IMG/VR virus record: IMGVR_UViG_3300011129_000044
Coordinates: 6,927-33,824 of that record
Strand: one strand, 5' to 3'
Length of the DNA stretch: 26,898 nt
Source: a virus
Shown: piece by piece, positions 8,454-15,861 of the stretch
Layout of the letters: the number at the start of each line of letters is the position of its first letter
How positions within the stretch are numbered: the first letter of the stretch is position 1
Position numbers and translations under genes: made by a program
The notes under the pieces: model-generated
The model's input: the letters and a program-made list of their open reading frames with translations, nothing else
Database searches by the model: none
What the model was told of the DNA's origin: nothing

Positions 8454-9677
8454 ATGGCACAAGTAGATATTGCAGGATTACTAACAGGTATACCCTCGTT
8501 ACAAGATCCTATAACGCAAGGCCGTATTAATGCAGCTAATTTACCGGCTAACGCAAGTTCAATAGAAAGAACATTAGAACGTTATCGCCCACAAAATGAA
8601 GCTAATATGCGACGAGCCGTAGGCGGTCTTTTGTCTTCTGTTACTGGGTCACCTATTGACCTAAGAACTCAAGGGGCTAAAGCTAGAGAGGCTATTGGTC
8701 AGTTAGACGCTAATTCTCCTGAGTATCAAGCACAGTTGTTAACTCAACTTTCTAAGGTAGACCCTATGAGGGCAGCGGCACTAAAGTTTTCTTTTGACCA
8801 ACAAAAAGCTGACAAAGCAGAACAACAATTGGCTAAAGGCTATCAATCGGACGCAGACGAATATTTTTTAGATGCAAACGATAATCCATATTTAGTTTCT
8901 TCTACTTTTAACCCTAACCCTACTGCTAAAAATAGGAGGTCGGTAGATGTAGTTCCTTTTGGAAATTCTCCACAAAAACCTGTAGGTAAATTAAGACCTT
9001 TGCCTAAAGGACTTACTCTTGCAGAGTATACGGATCGACAAAAAGCTTTAACAAGCGAACAAAGACAAAGAGAGAAAGACAAAACTGAAGAATTAAAATT
9101 ACGAGGGTTTGATGCTTCGGAAGAAGACATTAAAATAGCATCAAGAAAAGACTTTAATAAACTTAGATTAGAGCAAACATCGTTGAGAAACGGAATGTTG
9201 TATGAAGAAAAAATGTTGGAAGATACGTTAGCTCTTGCAGAAGCAACACCACAAGGCGGCCCTATTAACAACATATCAAAAAGATTAACAGACTATCTTG
9301 GTGAAACACCTAAAAATGTAGCAGAGTTAGAATACGCTTTAGCCGATAGAGTTTTATCAGATTTAAAAAATAAGTTTGGAGGGTTAATATCTGAAGGAGA
9401 GCGGGAGTATTTGTTAAAAATTAATCCTACAGTTCAAAGAGGATCAGCAGCAAACAAAGCATTGTTAGAAAGGCTCTTACAAATACAAAAAAGCGCATTA
9501 GAAAGAAACAATATGTGGATAAAATCCTCTACTTTTGACGAATATTTAGAAAAAACTGAAGCGTATGAAGTTCGTTTAGGGAAAGACAGATTTAAAAATT
9601 TAGATCCTATGACCGGAAGTAGTGTTGATCTTTCTGCTAAAGATTTTAAAGACTATCAAGAGTCTTACGGACAATAA
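8454..9677 (+). CDS. Internal virion protein (gp15 position)
   Basis: 407 aa, largely helical and charged, with many Gln, Lys and Glu residues and no membrane segment. It opens MAQVDIAGLLTGIPSLQDP and has a middle segment of repeated Arg/Lys-Glu helices (RQKALTSEQRQREKDKTEEL). AAAGGAGAT lies upstream but at long spacing (about 12 bases), and the start is four bases after the previous stop. It is second in the internal-protein trio, matching T7 gp15 in position. No catalytic motif, such as a transglycosylase, is visible. Confidence 0.62.
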   Translation: MAQVDIAGLLTGIPSLQDPITQGRINAANLPANASSIERTLERYRPQNEANMRRAVGGLLSSVTGSPIDLRTQGAKAREAIGQLDANSPEYQAQLLTQLSKVDPMRAAALKFSFDQQKADKAEQQLAKGYQSDADEYFLDANDNPYLVSSTFNPNPTAKNRRSVDVVPFGNSPQKPVGKLRPLPKGLTLAEYTDRQKALTSEQRQREKDKTEELKLRGFDASEEDIKIASRKDFNKLRLEQTSLRNGMLYEEKMLEDTLALAEATPQGGPINNISKRLTDYLGETPKNVAELEYALADRVLSDLKNKFGGLISEGEREYLLKINPTVQRGSAANKALLERLLQIQKSALERNNMWIKSSTFDEYLEKTEAYEVRLGKDRFKNLDPMTGSSVDLSAKDFKDYQESYGQ

Positions 9678-9686
9678 GGAAAAACT

Positions 9687-11711
9687 ATGTCTCAAGAAAT
9701 GCAAAAAATAGCTTTTCCAAACGGAACGGCGGTTGTTCCTGTAGGCACTTCTCCAGAGGTACTAAAAGACTACGCCATAACAAAAGGTTTAGCAAGTCCA
9801 GAATACTTTGGAACTGTTACTCCTAAAGAAACTGGAGGAATTACAGGGTTTTTAAAAGAAAACCTTGATTTACCTTTAAGTGTAGCAGGTGGTATTACTG
9901 GCTCTCTTGGTGGTTTTGCCACAGGTGGGCCTGTGGGCGCTGTTGTTGGTGGTGTACTTGGAAGTGCTGTAGGTACTGGTACTGGTTCTTTGTTGTCAGA
10001 TGAACTATCAGGAGAAGAACTACAGTATGCGGAGGCAATTAAAAAGGTCGTAGAAGGTGCAGGAATTGATATAGCAACTTTAGGGGCCGGTAAGTATCTT
10101 AAAGCCGGTGCTTTTACTGCTGCTAAAGCTTTAGGATATACTCCAAAAGAAGTAGCAGAGAATTTAATTAAAACGCAAGCTCCGTTTGTTTCTTCCGTAG
10201 GATCTAAATCATCTTTAAAAGAAACTCAAGCGTTGTTATCAGCACAAGGAACAGGGGCAACACTTACTAAATACCAAACAGGAGAAGCGTCTAGTGCTGA
10301 AGTTCTTGCAGAAAATATATCTAGAATGGGTATTTTTTCGTCAGGAATTATGGAAAATAACGTAAAAAAAGTAAACGAAGCTATAGGAAAAACTTTAACT
10401 GAAATAGTAAACACTACTAATATGGTTACTTCTGAAAGTATTGGAGAATCTGTTTCTGAAATAATTACACAAGGGAAAAAAGCTACAGGAGAAATTTATT
10501 CTCAAAGTTTATCAGAACTACAAAAGTCTATTAATAATAAAACAGTAAACACTACTGGAGTTCGCAACGTTTTAAAAGCGTATTTAAAGAAAAACTCTTC
10601 TACAATAACAGGACAAACAAATATTTCGGCAGGAACTTACGGTAGTTCTCAGTTAGCTGATATTGTTACAACTAAAACTAAACAAGTTACTAAATTAGAC
10701 ACTAAAACAGAAGCGTACATTTTAGAAAAAATAAATGGGTTTTTAGAGCTTCCTAATATTAGTGCGCGTGATTTTATTGAGTTTGATAAAATAATGTCAG
10801 CCGAGATTAGACAGTTTGGTGTGTTAGGTTCCTCTTCTTTTAATACGAAAGTAGAAGGAGAGCTATTACAAATGCAAGGCGTGTTAAAAGACTCAATGAT
10901 TAAAGCATTAGAAAAAGTTGATCCTTCTGCTGCTGTTGCTTATAGACAAATGAAAACTGAGTATGCTACAGGAATGTCAGGTATTTTACCAGAAATTAAT
11001 AAAGGGTTAATTCAACAAGCTGATAAAGAATCATACAACGCTTTAGGTAAGCTTTTGTTAGAAAGCACAAACACTAGTAAAATAGGTAAATTTTTGTCTA
11101 GTATAGACATTGCTTATGCACAAGCAGCTAAGTCAGGTATGGACATAAGTTCTTTTCCATATAAAAATGCTGTTGAAGCTAAACAGGCTATTAAACAAGG
11201 CTTTATAAATAAATTAATACCAGAAACTATAGGGTCAGAGGGTTTTGACATACAAGACCATAAAAAATTAGCTCGAATGTTTCAAGACCCAGATCAAAAT
11301 AAACGATTACAGCTTATAATGGGTAAAGATTACAAAACCACTAAACAACTTTTTAATGCTATTGCTGAAGCAGCTAACGAACCAGAGTCTATGATAGGTT
11401 CTATTATTATCCGTGGTAAAGAAGCACAAGCTATTGGACAAGCTGTTGGAGCTGTAGCGGTAGGCTCTTTTATAGACGGAGGAACAGGTTTTGGCGTAGG
11501 AGCCGCAGTTCTATTTACTCCTGTGCTTTTAGCTAAAATGACAACCAACCCTAAAGCAGTAGACGCTCTTTTAGCTTTAAACAAAAAAGAATTTAAAACA
11601 CCCCAAGCCGCAGAAAAAGCAGTGTTGTATTTAACATCTAATTTAATGAAAAGTTTAACTCCTGAAGAACGGGCAGAAGTTAGAAATTATTTTAGAGAAG
11701 AGAATAACTAA
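9687..11711 (+). CDS. Large internal virion (DNA-ejection) protein
   Basis: 674 aa behind AAGGAAAAACT. Residues about 55-110 are a Gly/Ala-rich amphipathic or membrane-active stretch (GGFATGGPVGAVVGGVLGSA), the type seen in ejection proteins that insert into the envelope. A long helical middle follows, with a second Gly/Ala hydrophobic patch near residues 575-615 (AVGAVAVGSFIDGGTGFGVG). It is the last rightward gene and the largest of the trio, so it corresponds in position to T7 gp16. No lytic transglycosylase motif is visible at its N-terminus, a difference from T7 gp16. Confidence 0.65.
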   Translation: MSQEMQKIAFPNGTAVVPVGTSPEVLKDYAITKGLASPEYFGTVTPKETGGITGFLKENLDLPLSVAGGITGSLGGFATGGPVGAVVGGVLGSAVGTGTGSLLSDELSGEELQYAEAIKKVVEGAGIDIATLGAGKYLKAGAFTAAKALGYTPKEVAENLIKTQAPFVSSVGSKSSLKETQALLSAQGTGATLTKYQTGEASSAEVLAENISRMGIFSSGIMENNVKKVNEAIGKTLTEIVNTTNMVTSESIGESVSEIITQGKKATGEIYSQSLSELQKSINNKTVNTTGVRNVLKAYLKKNSSTITGQTNISAGTYGSSQLADIVTTKTKQVTKLDTKTEAYILEKINGFLELPNISARDFIEFDKIMSAEIRQFGVLGSSSFNTKVEGELLQMQGVLKDSMIKALEKVDPSAAVAYRQMKTEYATGMSGILPEINKGLIQQADKESYNALGKLLLESTNTSKIGKFLSSIDIAYAQAAKSGMDISSFPYKNAVEAKQAIKQGFINKLIPETIGSEGFDIQDHKKLARMFQDPDQNKRLQLIMGKDYKTTKQLFNAIAEAANEPESMIGSIIIRGKEAQAIGQAVGAVAVGSFIDGGTGFGVGAAVLFTPVLLAKMTTNPKAVDALLALNKKEFKTPQAAEKAVLYLTSNLMKSLTPEERAEVRNYFREENN

Positions 11712-11801
11712 TGGCAGGGATGTGGCGGTCTTTTAACAGCTAGGGGTCATGACAGGAGAATAAAAAAGAACCATCCTTGGCTCTAAGGCTACACAGGAGA
11801 A
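11712..11801. other. Convergent intergenic gap
   Basis: Ninety bases lie between the end of the virion operon and the end of the leftward replication operon, where opposing transcripts meet. I find no strong GC hairpin plus T-run in either direction; the best inverted repeat is only CCTT/AAGG near 11773. A 10-codon frame (MAGMWRSFNS) overlaps the previous stop (TAATG) but is too short to call. Confidence 0.5.
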
Positions 11802-13679
11802 TTACACTATCTCACAGGCTCCACCTACACACGCTAGTTCTTGGGAGCCTGTGGTATTGTCTTCTGTCTCAAAGTTCTCTAGGTCATTCCAGTCTACGTT
11901 TTTAGGCATGGCCTTTAGCAGTTCTTTGTACTTCTCAGGGTCTATCTCTTCATAGGGCGCCTGTTGGTACACATGGTCGCTATAGGGTAGCAGAGAGATA
12001 CCAGAGCATATTTCAAAGTTATCCCAGATCCATTGGGCCACCTGTAGAAACTCATCGTCAGTATAGTAAACCGTTATGCTTGGTTTATGTTCACACCAGA
12101 AGTTCTGATACGTCTTCCACAACTGCAACTGTTCCATAGCGCCTACTTGTTTGACCGTAGTGCTGCTTTTTGGTGATTTTACTGGAAAACTAAACACTAA
12201 GGAACTGGGAGACATAACATCCTGTTCTACGGGGAAACCCTTTTCGGACATAAAGGCAGCTAACGGGTCTTGCTTGTCTGACCTAACACGCCTAATGTAC
12301 TGACTAGAGAAGCGAGGATGTATACCAGAAGCAGTGTCCGTAAGCTGGCTAACAGTACCGCTAGGTTTGACGCAGGTGATAGCTGTCGCTTGGTTCACAC
12401 CTAATTGTTGCGCCCACTTTTTGTTTGTTGATACACTGACTTGTTTCATCTCCATAAGCCACATTTCTAGCTTATCTGAGTGTTTACCTAGCATTTTATG
12501 ATCCATAATACCCGTTAAAGAAACACCAAGTAACGCTTCTTGTTCCGTGTTGAACTTCCACGTATTCCGAAGGTATCTAAAGTCCGTTAGCGTGGACTGT
12601 AGCGTCCCTATTATGGTTGCTATACGTATCTTGTTCTTTAGGCTCTCTAAGGTATCCTCTGGTCGTACAATGACCTCAGATAAGTTGCAGAACTGGTTGC
12701 TTCTCAAGATAATCTCAGAGCAAGGGTTAGTCCCAAATTCTTTAGTAGCGTCACGCCTACCGTTCCTTGCAGCAATCTTTTGTGCAGCAACACGACTAAA
12801 TATACCACGCTCACCTGCCTTAGACTCGTACATATTCTGCATCTCACCTAAGAAGGACTCAAAGTCTGGTTTCTCAGTGTACGCTACAGAGTTATTTGCT
12901 AATCTACGGTGTCCTTCTAGCTCCCACCAGTTACCTGACTTAGCTTTAGCCATACGTGGATCAGACAGGTTAGACAGGCTAATTAAGGCAGACCTACGAA
13001 CACCTCCAACAACCACAATGTCTGCAATCTTACAGCAGATATCGTGACACTCAATAGACGTTAGCTTGCGTCCTTTAGCCTTTTGAAATACTTCTACACA
13101 GAAGTTAAACAAATCAATCAAAGGTTCTGGGCCAGACGCTCGACCTCCAAAGGTCTTTAGCCTAGCTCCAGAAGGCCTAATGCGACCCATGTTCCAGTTA
13201 GGTATCTTACCAGCATACAACAAGCTAATAAGCTCTCTAAAAGCACTAGCCCAACCAATCTTACTATCAGATACAACAATAGTAGTGTCAGTAACGTGAA
13301 ATGTCTCTGCTACTTCTGGCAGCTTGTTAATGAAGTTCCGCTCTACACTAAAGCCAACACCAGTACCGCACATCAGTACATACATAAGCTCGTCAAACGC
13401 TCTAGGATGGTCTATATGTAGATAGGAACAGTTGAACCCTGCTACATTGTCTTTGTCTAACGCCTTACCTGCTGTCATCATGCATCTCATACTAGGCATA
13501 ACTTCTAAGTTGTGTATAGCGTAATACAGTTCTTTTGCTTGTGCAACTGTTATTTGTTCCCTATCTCTCCAAAACTGAACATAACGGTACACTGTTTCTG
13601 TCCAAGTTTCTCTACGATTATGCTCTGGTAACCAACGTGCGTAGCGTGACTTATGTATAAATTGTTGGTACTGATCCAT
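11802..13679 (-). CDS. nrdJ: Class II (adenosylcobalamin-dependent) ribonucleotide reductase
   Basis: 625 aa from the ATG at 13679, chosen because AAAGGAGAACAGCTA precedes it and it forms a TAATG overlap with the upstream gene; an in-frame start 48 bases upstream lacks that. It reduces ribonucleoside triphosphates or diphosphates to deoxynucleotides using coenzyme B12. Key residues: Cys84 (GFNCSYLH) and Cys331 (QFCNLSE), the reducible pair; Cys320 and Glu322 in NPCSEI, the thiyl radical site; Cys617/Cys622 in ACVGGACEIV, the C-terminal thiol relay. One chain with no small-subunit gene fits the monomeric RTPR type; the Lactobacillus enzyme is 739 aa. Last gene of the replication operon. The host must supply or import cobalamin. 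Confidence 0.95.
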   Translation of the reverse strand: MDQYQQFIHKSRYARWLPEHNRRETWTETVYRYVQFWRDREQITVAQAKELYYAIHNLEVMPSMRCMMTAGKALDKDNVAGFNCSYLHIDHPRAFDELMYVLMCGTGVGFSVERNFINKLPEVAETFHVTDTTIVVSDSKIGWASAFRELISLLYAGKIPNWNMGRIRPSGARLKTFGGRASGPEPLIDLFNFCVEVFQKAKGRKLTSIECHDICCKIADIVVVGGVRRSALISLSNLSDPRMAKAKSGNWWELEGHRRLANNSVAYTEKPDFESFLGEMQNMYESKAGERGIFSRVAAQKIAARNGRRDATKEFGTNPCSEIILRSNQFCNLSEVIVRPEDTLESLKNKIRIATIIGTLQSTLTDFRYLRNTWKFNTEQEALLGVSLTGIMDHKMLGKHSDKLEMWLMEMKQVSVSTNKKWAQQLGVNQATAITCVKPSGTVSQLTDTASGIHPRFSSQYIRRVRSDKQDPLAAFMSEKGFPVEQDVMSPSSLVFSFPVKSPKSSTTVKQVGAMEQLQLWKTYQNFWCEHKPSITVYYTDDEFLQVAQWIWDNFEICSGISLLPYSDHVYQQAPYEEIDPEKYKELLKAMPKNVDWNDLENFETEDNTTGSQELACVGGACEIV

Positions 13680-14050
13680 TAGCTGTTCTCCTTTGTCACC
13701 ATCTCTGTTAGTTTGTTTAGATACCAACCGGCTTTTTGTAGGTCTTCTACTTGCTTACCTTTGTAGTCGTAGCGCCACAGGTATTTCATGCAGTTACCCT
13801 TGAGGTAGCCTTTGAATGCATGACTGGACATGGACTCTTCTATTGCATCAATACACTCTATATTCCCTGAGTTGTAGTGTTTAGGCTTACCTACCATGTC
13901 TTCCTCTTCTGCCTCTTCTGCCTTTTTGTCTTCCAACCTGTCACAATCAAAAGTTGTAGGGTTCTTTTGATAAGAGTCTTGCCTATCGGCTTTGAGTTTC
14001 ATGTTAAGCATTTTATCCCACTCTTTAGGGCTAACTTCGTTAAGTTTCAT
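13679..14050 (-). CDS. DUF3310 / T7 gp1.7-like nucleotide kinase family protein
   Basis: 123 aa. The C-terminal 70 residues carry the DUF3310 signature: KPKHYNSGNIECIDAIEESM, then FKGYLKGNCMKYLWRYDYKGK and DLQKAGWYLNKL. T7 gp1.7, a related protein, phosphorylates dTMP and dGMP, so this may feed the dNTP pool together with the adjacent reductase. The first 50 residues are a charged, poorly conserved extension (KAEEAEEEDMV). No P-loop is present, as is usual for the family. It overlaps the upstream 56-aa gene by 11 bases and the RNR start by one. Confidence 0.82.
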   Translation of the reverse strand: MKLNEVSPKEWDKMLNMKLKADRQDSYQKNPTTFDCDRLEDKKAEEAEEEDMVGKPKHYNSGNIECIDAIEESMSSHAFKGYLKGNCMKYLWRYDYKGKQVEDLQKAGWYLNKLTEMVTKENS

Positions 14051-14210
14051 GTGTCTCTAAGTCCTCTATAAATTTATCTTGGTAAAGCATTAGCCTGTCC
14101 TCAAAAGCTACAAGCAAGTCTTCTACTGTTATATTTAATGCTTCACATACTAATGTGACATCATACTCTTTCTCTATGTCTTCTTTGAGTTCTTCAAATG
14201 TGAGTATCAT
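14040..14210 (-). CDS. Small acidic phage protein (56 aa)
   Basis: Start ATG at 14210 overlaps the endonuclease I stop (ATGA) and follows AAGGAAAGAAAAC; the stop lies 11 bases inside the DUF3310 gene. Product: opens MILTFEELKEDIEKEYDVTL and includes LNITVEDLLVAFEDRL, an all-helical acidic protein. This pattern (two helices with a short I/L-T-x-EDLL motif) recurs among small proteins next to phage replication genes; function unknown. The filled gap and the overlaps at both ends argue that it is a real gene. Confidence 0.8.
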   Translation of the reverse strand: MILTFEELKEDIEKEYDVTLVCEALNITVEDLLVAFEDRLMLYQDKFIEDLETHET

Positions 14211-14590
14211 GTTTTCTTTCCTTTTATGTATTTTACCAAGTCCTTTGTTTCATGTGCAGTATAGCACAAAAATCCTTCTTTGTCACACCATTCTTCCATT
14301 GTTACCTTACTATTTTTTCTTACCTTCTTCTTCTTACTGGTCACAATAAAAACTAATTCCCACGTAGGCATAGAATCTCTAATAGCCTTGTACTTTTGTG
14401 TGTCTCCGGCTCTAAAGAAACCTTTACACTCTATTAGGACTCTCTTACCCTCATGTACAAAGTCTGGAACATAGTGCCTATGAGTAACATAAGGCAGCCT
14501 GAACGGCTCATACAGATACTCTGTGCCTTTCTTGTCGATACCTAAGTGATAACCTACCTGTTCCTCCAAGCCTGATCTAAACTGAGACAT
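14207..14590 (-). CDS. Endonuclease I, Holliday junction resolvase (T7 gp3-like)
   Basis: 127 aa. Aligns by motif with T7 endonuclease I: FRSGLE (Glu9 for T7 Glu20), YVPDF (Asp43 for Asp55), IECKG (Glu54 and Lys56 for Glu65 and Lys67). These residues form the PD-(D/E)XK metal site that cuts branched DNA. In T7 the enzyme resolves concatemer branches and degrades host DNA. Slightly shorter than the 149-aa T7 protein, mainly by loss of the N-terminal 11 residues. Overlaps the exonuclease gene by 14 bases. Confidence 0.93.
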   Translation of the reverse strand: MSQFRSGLEEQVGYHLGIDKKGTEYLYEPFRLPYVTHRHYVPDFVHEGKRVLIECKGFFRAGDTQKYKAIRDSMPTWELVFIVTSKKKKVRKNSKVTMEEWCDKEGFLCYTAHETKDLVKYIKGKKT

Positions 14591-15338
14591 TTAAAGTATC
14601 CTCTAAGTTCAGCCTATGGAAACTTTTCCAATCCCTACGCATATAAACCAAGTTCCAACAAGTCTCTAGACGTTCTTTCCAATCGTCAGGGTGAGCTTTC
14701 TTCCACTCTTCCTGTACCTTAGCGAACATATCAGGCTTACGGACATCAGCTAAGATCTTTTTCGCGGTTATCTTACCAACGCCCACAAGACCTTGAATGT
14801 TGTCAGTAGAGTCTCCTGTAAGCATCTGTATACACATATTATAGTAACCTTGGTCTTTACACACATAATATAAAGTTTCTTTGTTAAAGTTATAGTGCCA
14901 ACCTTCTACCATATCAATGTCTTTATCTATATGGGCTATAACAAAATGTTCCTTAGCGTCTAAAGCTTCTTGCGCCCATATACTTACTACATCATCTGCT
15001 TCACAGTTATCAGACTTAAAGTGTCCTAAACTATAAGCATACTCATTGAGGTCTTTTCGTCTTTCCGTTAGTTTAGGGTCTGGGTTTTCGTTTTTCTCTT
15101 CCTTTCGCTTACGTTTGCCTTTATAATTTTCTTCTATGTTATAACGGAAGTTGTTTTCCCCTTTTACAGCTACCGCTATATCAGAACTACACGTATCCCA
15201 ACCAATATTTTCAATTTCTTCATCATAATATTTCTTAGCTAGGTCAAGAGTAATGTCTTTAAGTGCTATCCGGTAGATAATTGAATCAGCATCAATAAAG
15301 CATTTGTCAAAGGGTCTTCCTTTTGGTTTAGTGTTCAT
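14577..15338 (-). CDS. 5'-3' exonuclease, FEN/T7 gp6-like
   Basis: 253 aa. Metal-binding residues: FIDADS (Asp16/18), NCEADDVV (Glu113, Asp115, Asp116), HIDKDID (Asp138/140) and GDSTDNIQG (175-183), followed by the helix-3-turn-helix DNA-binding loop GLVGVGKITAKKIL. The enzyme degrades RNA primers and 5' ends during replication, recombination and host DNA breakdown. It sits between the GIY-YIG gene (11-base overlap) and endonuclease I, the order expected for a T7-like replication module. All catalytic acidic residues look present. Confidence 0.93.
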   Translation of the reverse strand: MNTKPKGRPFDKCFIDADSIIYRIALKDITLDLAKKYYDEEIENIGWDTCSSDIAVAVKGENNFRYNIEENYKGKRKRKEEKNENPDPKLTERRKDLNEYAYSLGHFKSDNCEADDVVSIWAQEALDAKEHFVIAHIDKDIDMVEGWHYNFNKETLYYVCKDQGYYNMCIQMLTGDSTDNIQGLVGVGKITAKKILADVRKPDMFAKVQEEWKKAHPDDWKERLETCWNLVYMRRDWKSFHRLNLEDTLNVSV

Positions 15339-15861
15339 ATATAACTTCCAATATTAATTCATTAGCTACTACAGGTTTTAACTTAAACCATTCATTAATG
15401 TTATCACATTCTTTAGCAAGTCTTTTGTGTGCTGCATCTTCCCCTGCTCTTCTATCCTTCACTTCATAAACGTACAATAAAGAGTAATCTCTGAACGGTG
15501 CGCACGTTTGATAACTTTTAAGCCTGTCAGATGAATCTACAGCCATCCCTACCTTTACCCACTCAGGCCACGCGGGGTTAGAAATAACGTAAACTTGGCC
15601 CTCTGGTTTTGTGTTAAAGTTCTCTAAAGAATTAAATGCTGCTTCTTCAAAACTTTTGTAGTTTCCGGCTTTAAATAAAGGATGTGATTTACTGATGTAT
15701 TTACCATTAACATACATTCTATTATCATTCCCTTTTTTTTGATTGCGCGCTCTCCTCCTCCTACCGTCAACATGAATAAACCACCACGAACCGTCTTTAA
15801 AAAAGTAATTATTTTTTGTGGGTTTAACAGGGTTAGTGGGTATTTGCCCAGTTATCTCCAA
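15328..15861 (-). CDS. GIY-YIG (MUG113/T5orf172-type) endonuclease, possibly homing
   Basis: 177 aa if it starts at the TTG at 15861, with GGAG nine bases upstream; no ATG or GTG lies between there and the conserved part. The first third has a Trp/Arg patch (DGSWWFIHVDGRRRRARNQ), perhaps DNA-binding. Residues 88-163 hold the nuclease fold: GQVYVISNP, VKVGMAVDSSDRLKSYQ (conserved Arg113), GEDAAHKRL and NEWF. The gene begins inside the 3' end of the DNA polymerase gene in another frame (about 29 bases overlap) and overlaps the exonuclease start by 11. Such inserts between replication genes are often free-standing homing endonucleases. The start remains uncertain. Confidence 0.82.
   Translation of the reverse strand: MEITGQIPTNPVKPTKNNYFFKDGSWWFIHVDGRRRRARNQKKGNDNRMYVNGKYISKSHPLFKAGNYKSFEEAAFNSLENFNTKPEGQVYVISNPAWPEWVKVGMAVDSSDRLKSYQTCAPFRDYSLLYVYEVKDRRAGEDAAHKRLAKECDNINEWFKLKPVVANELILEVIYEH

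Noticed and set aside
9687-11711. Lytic transglycosylase domain as in T7 gp16
   Set aside because: No catalytic Glu motif typical of Slt-type domains is recognisable in the N-terminal part.
11712-11801. tRNA-like segment (CGGTCTTTTAACAGC) or attachment site
   Set aside because: The putative anticodon stem does not pair and no T-arm or acceptor stem can be formed; no integrase is present.
12547-13047. Plus-strand 166-codon frame
   Set aside because: Shadow of the ribonucleotide reductase gene; composition shows no coding character of its own.
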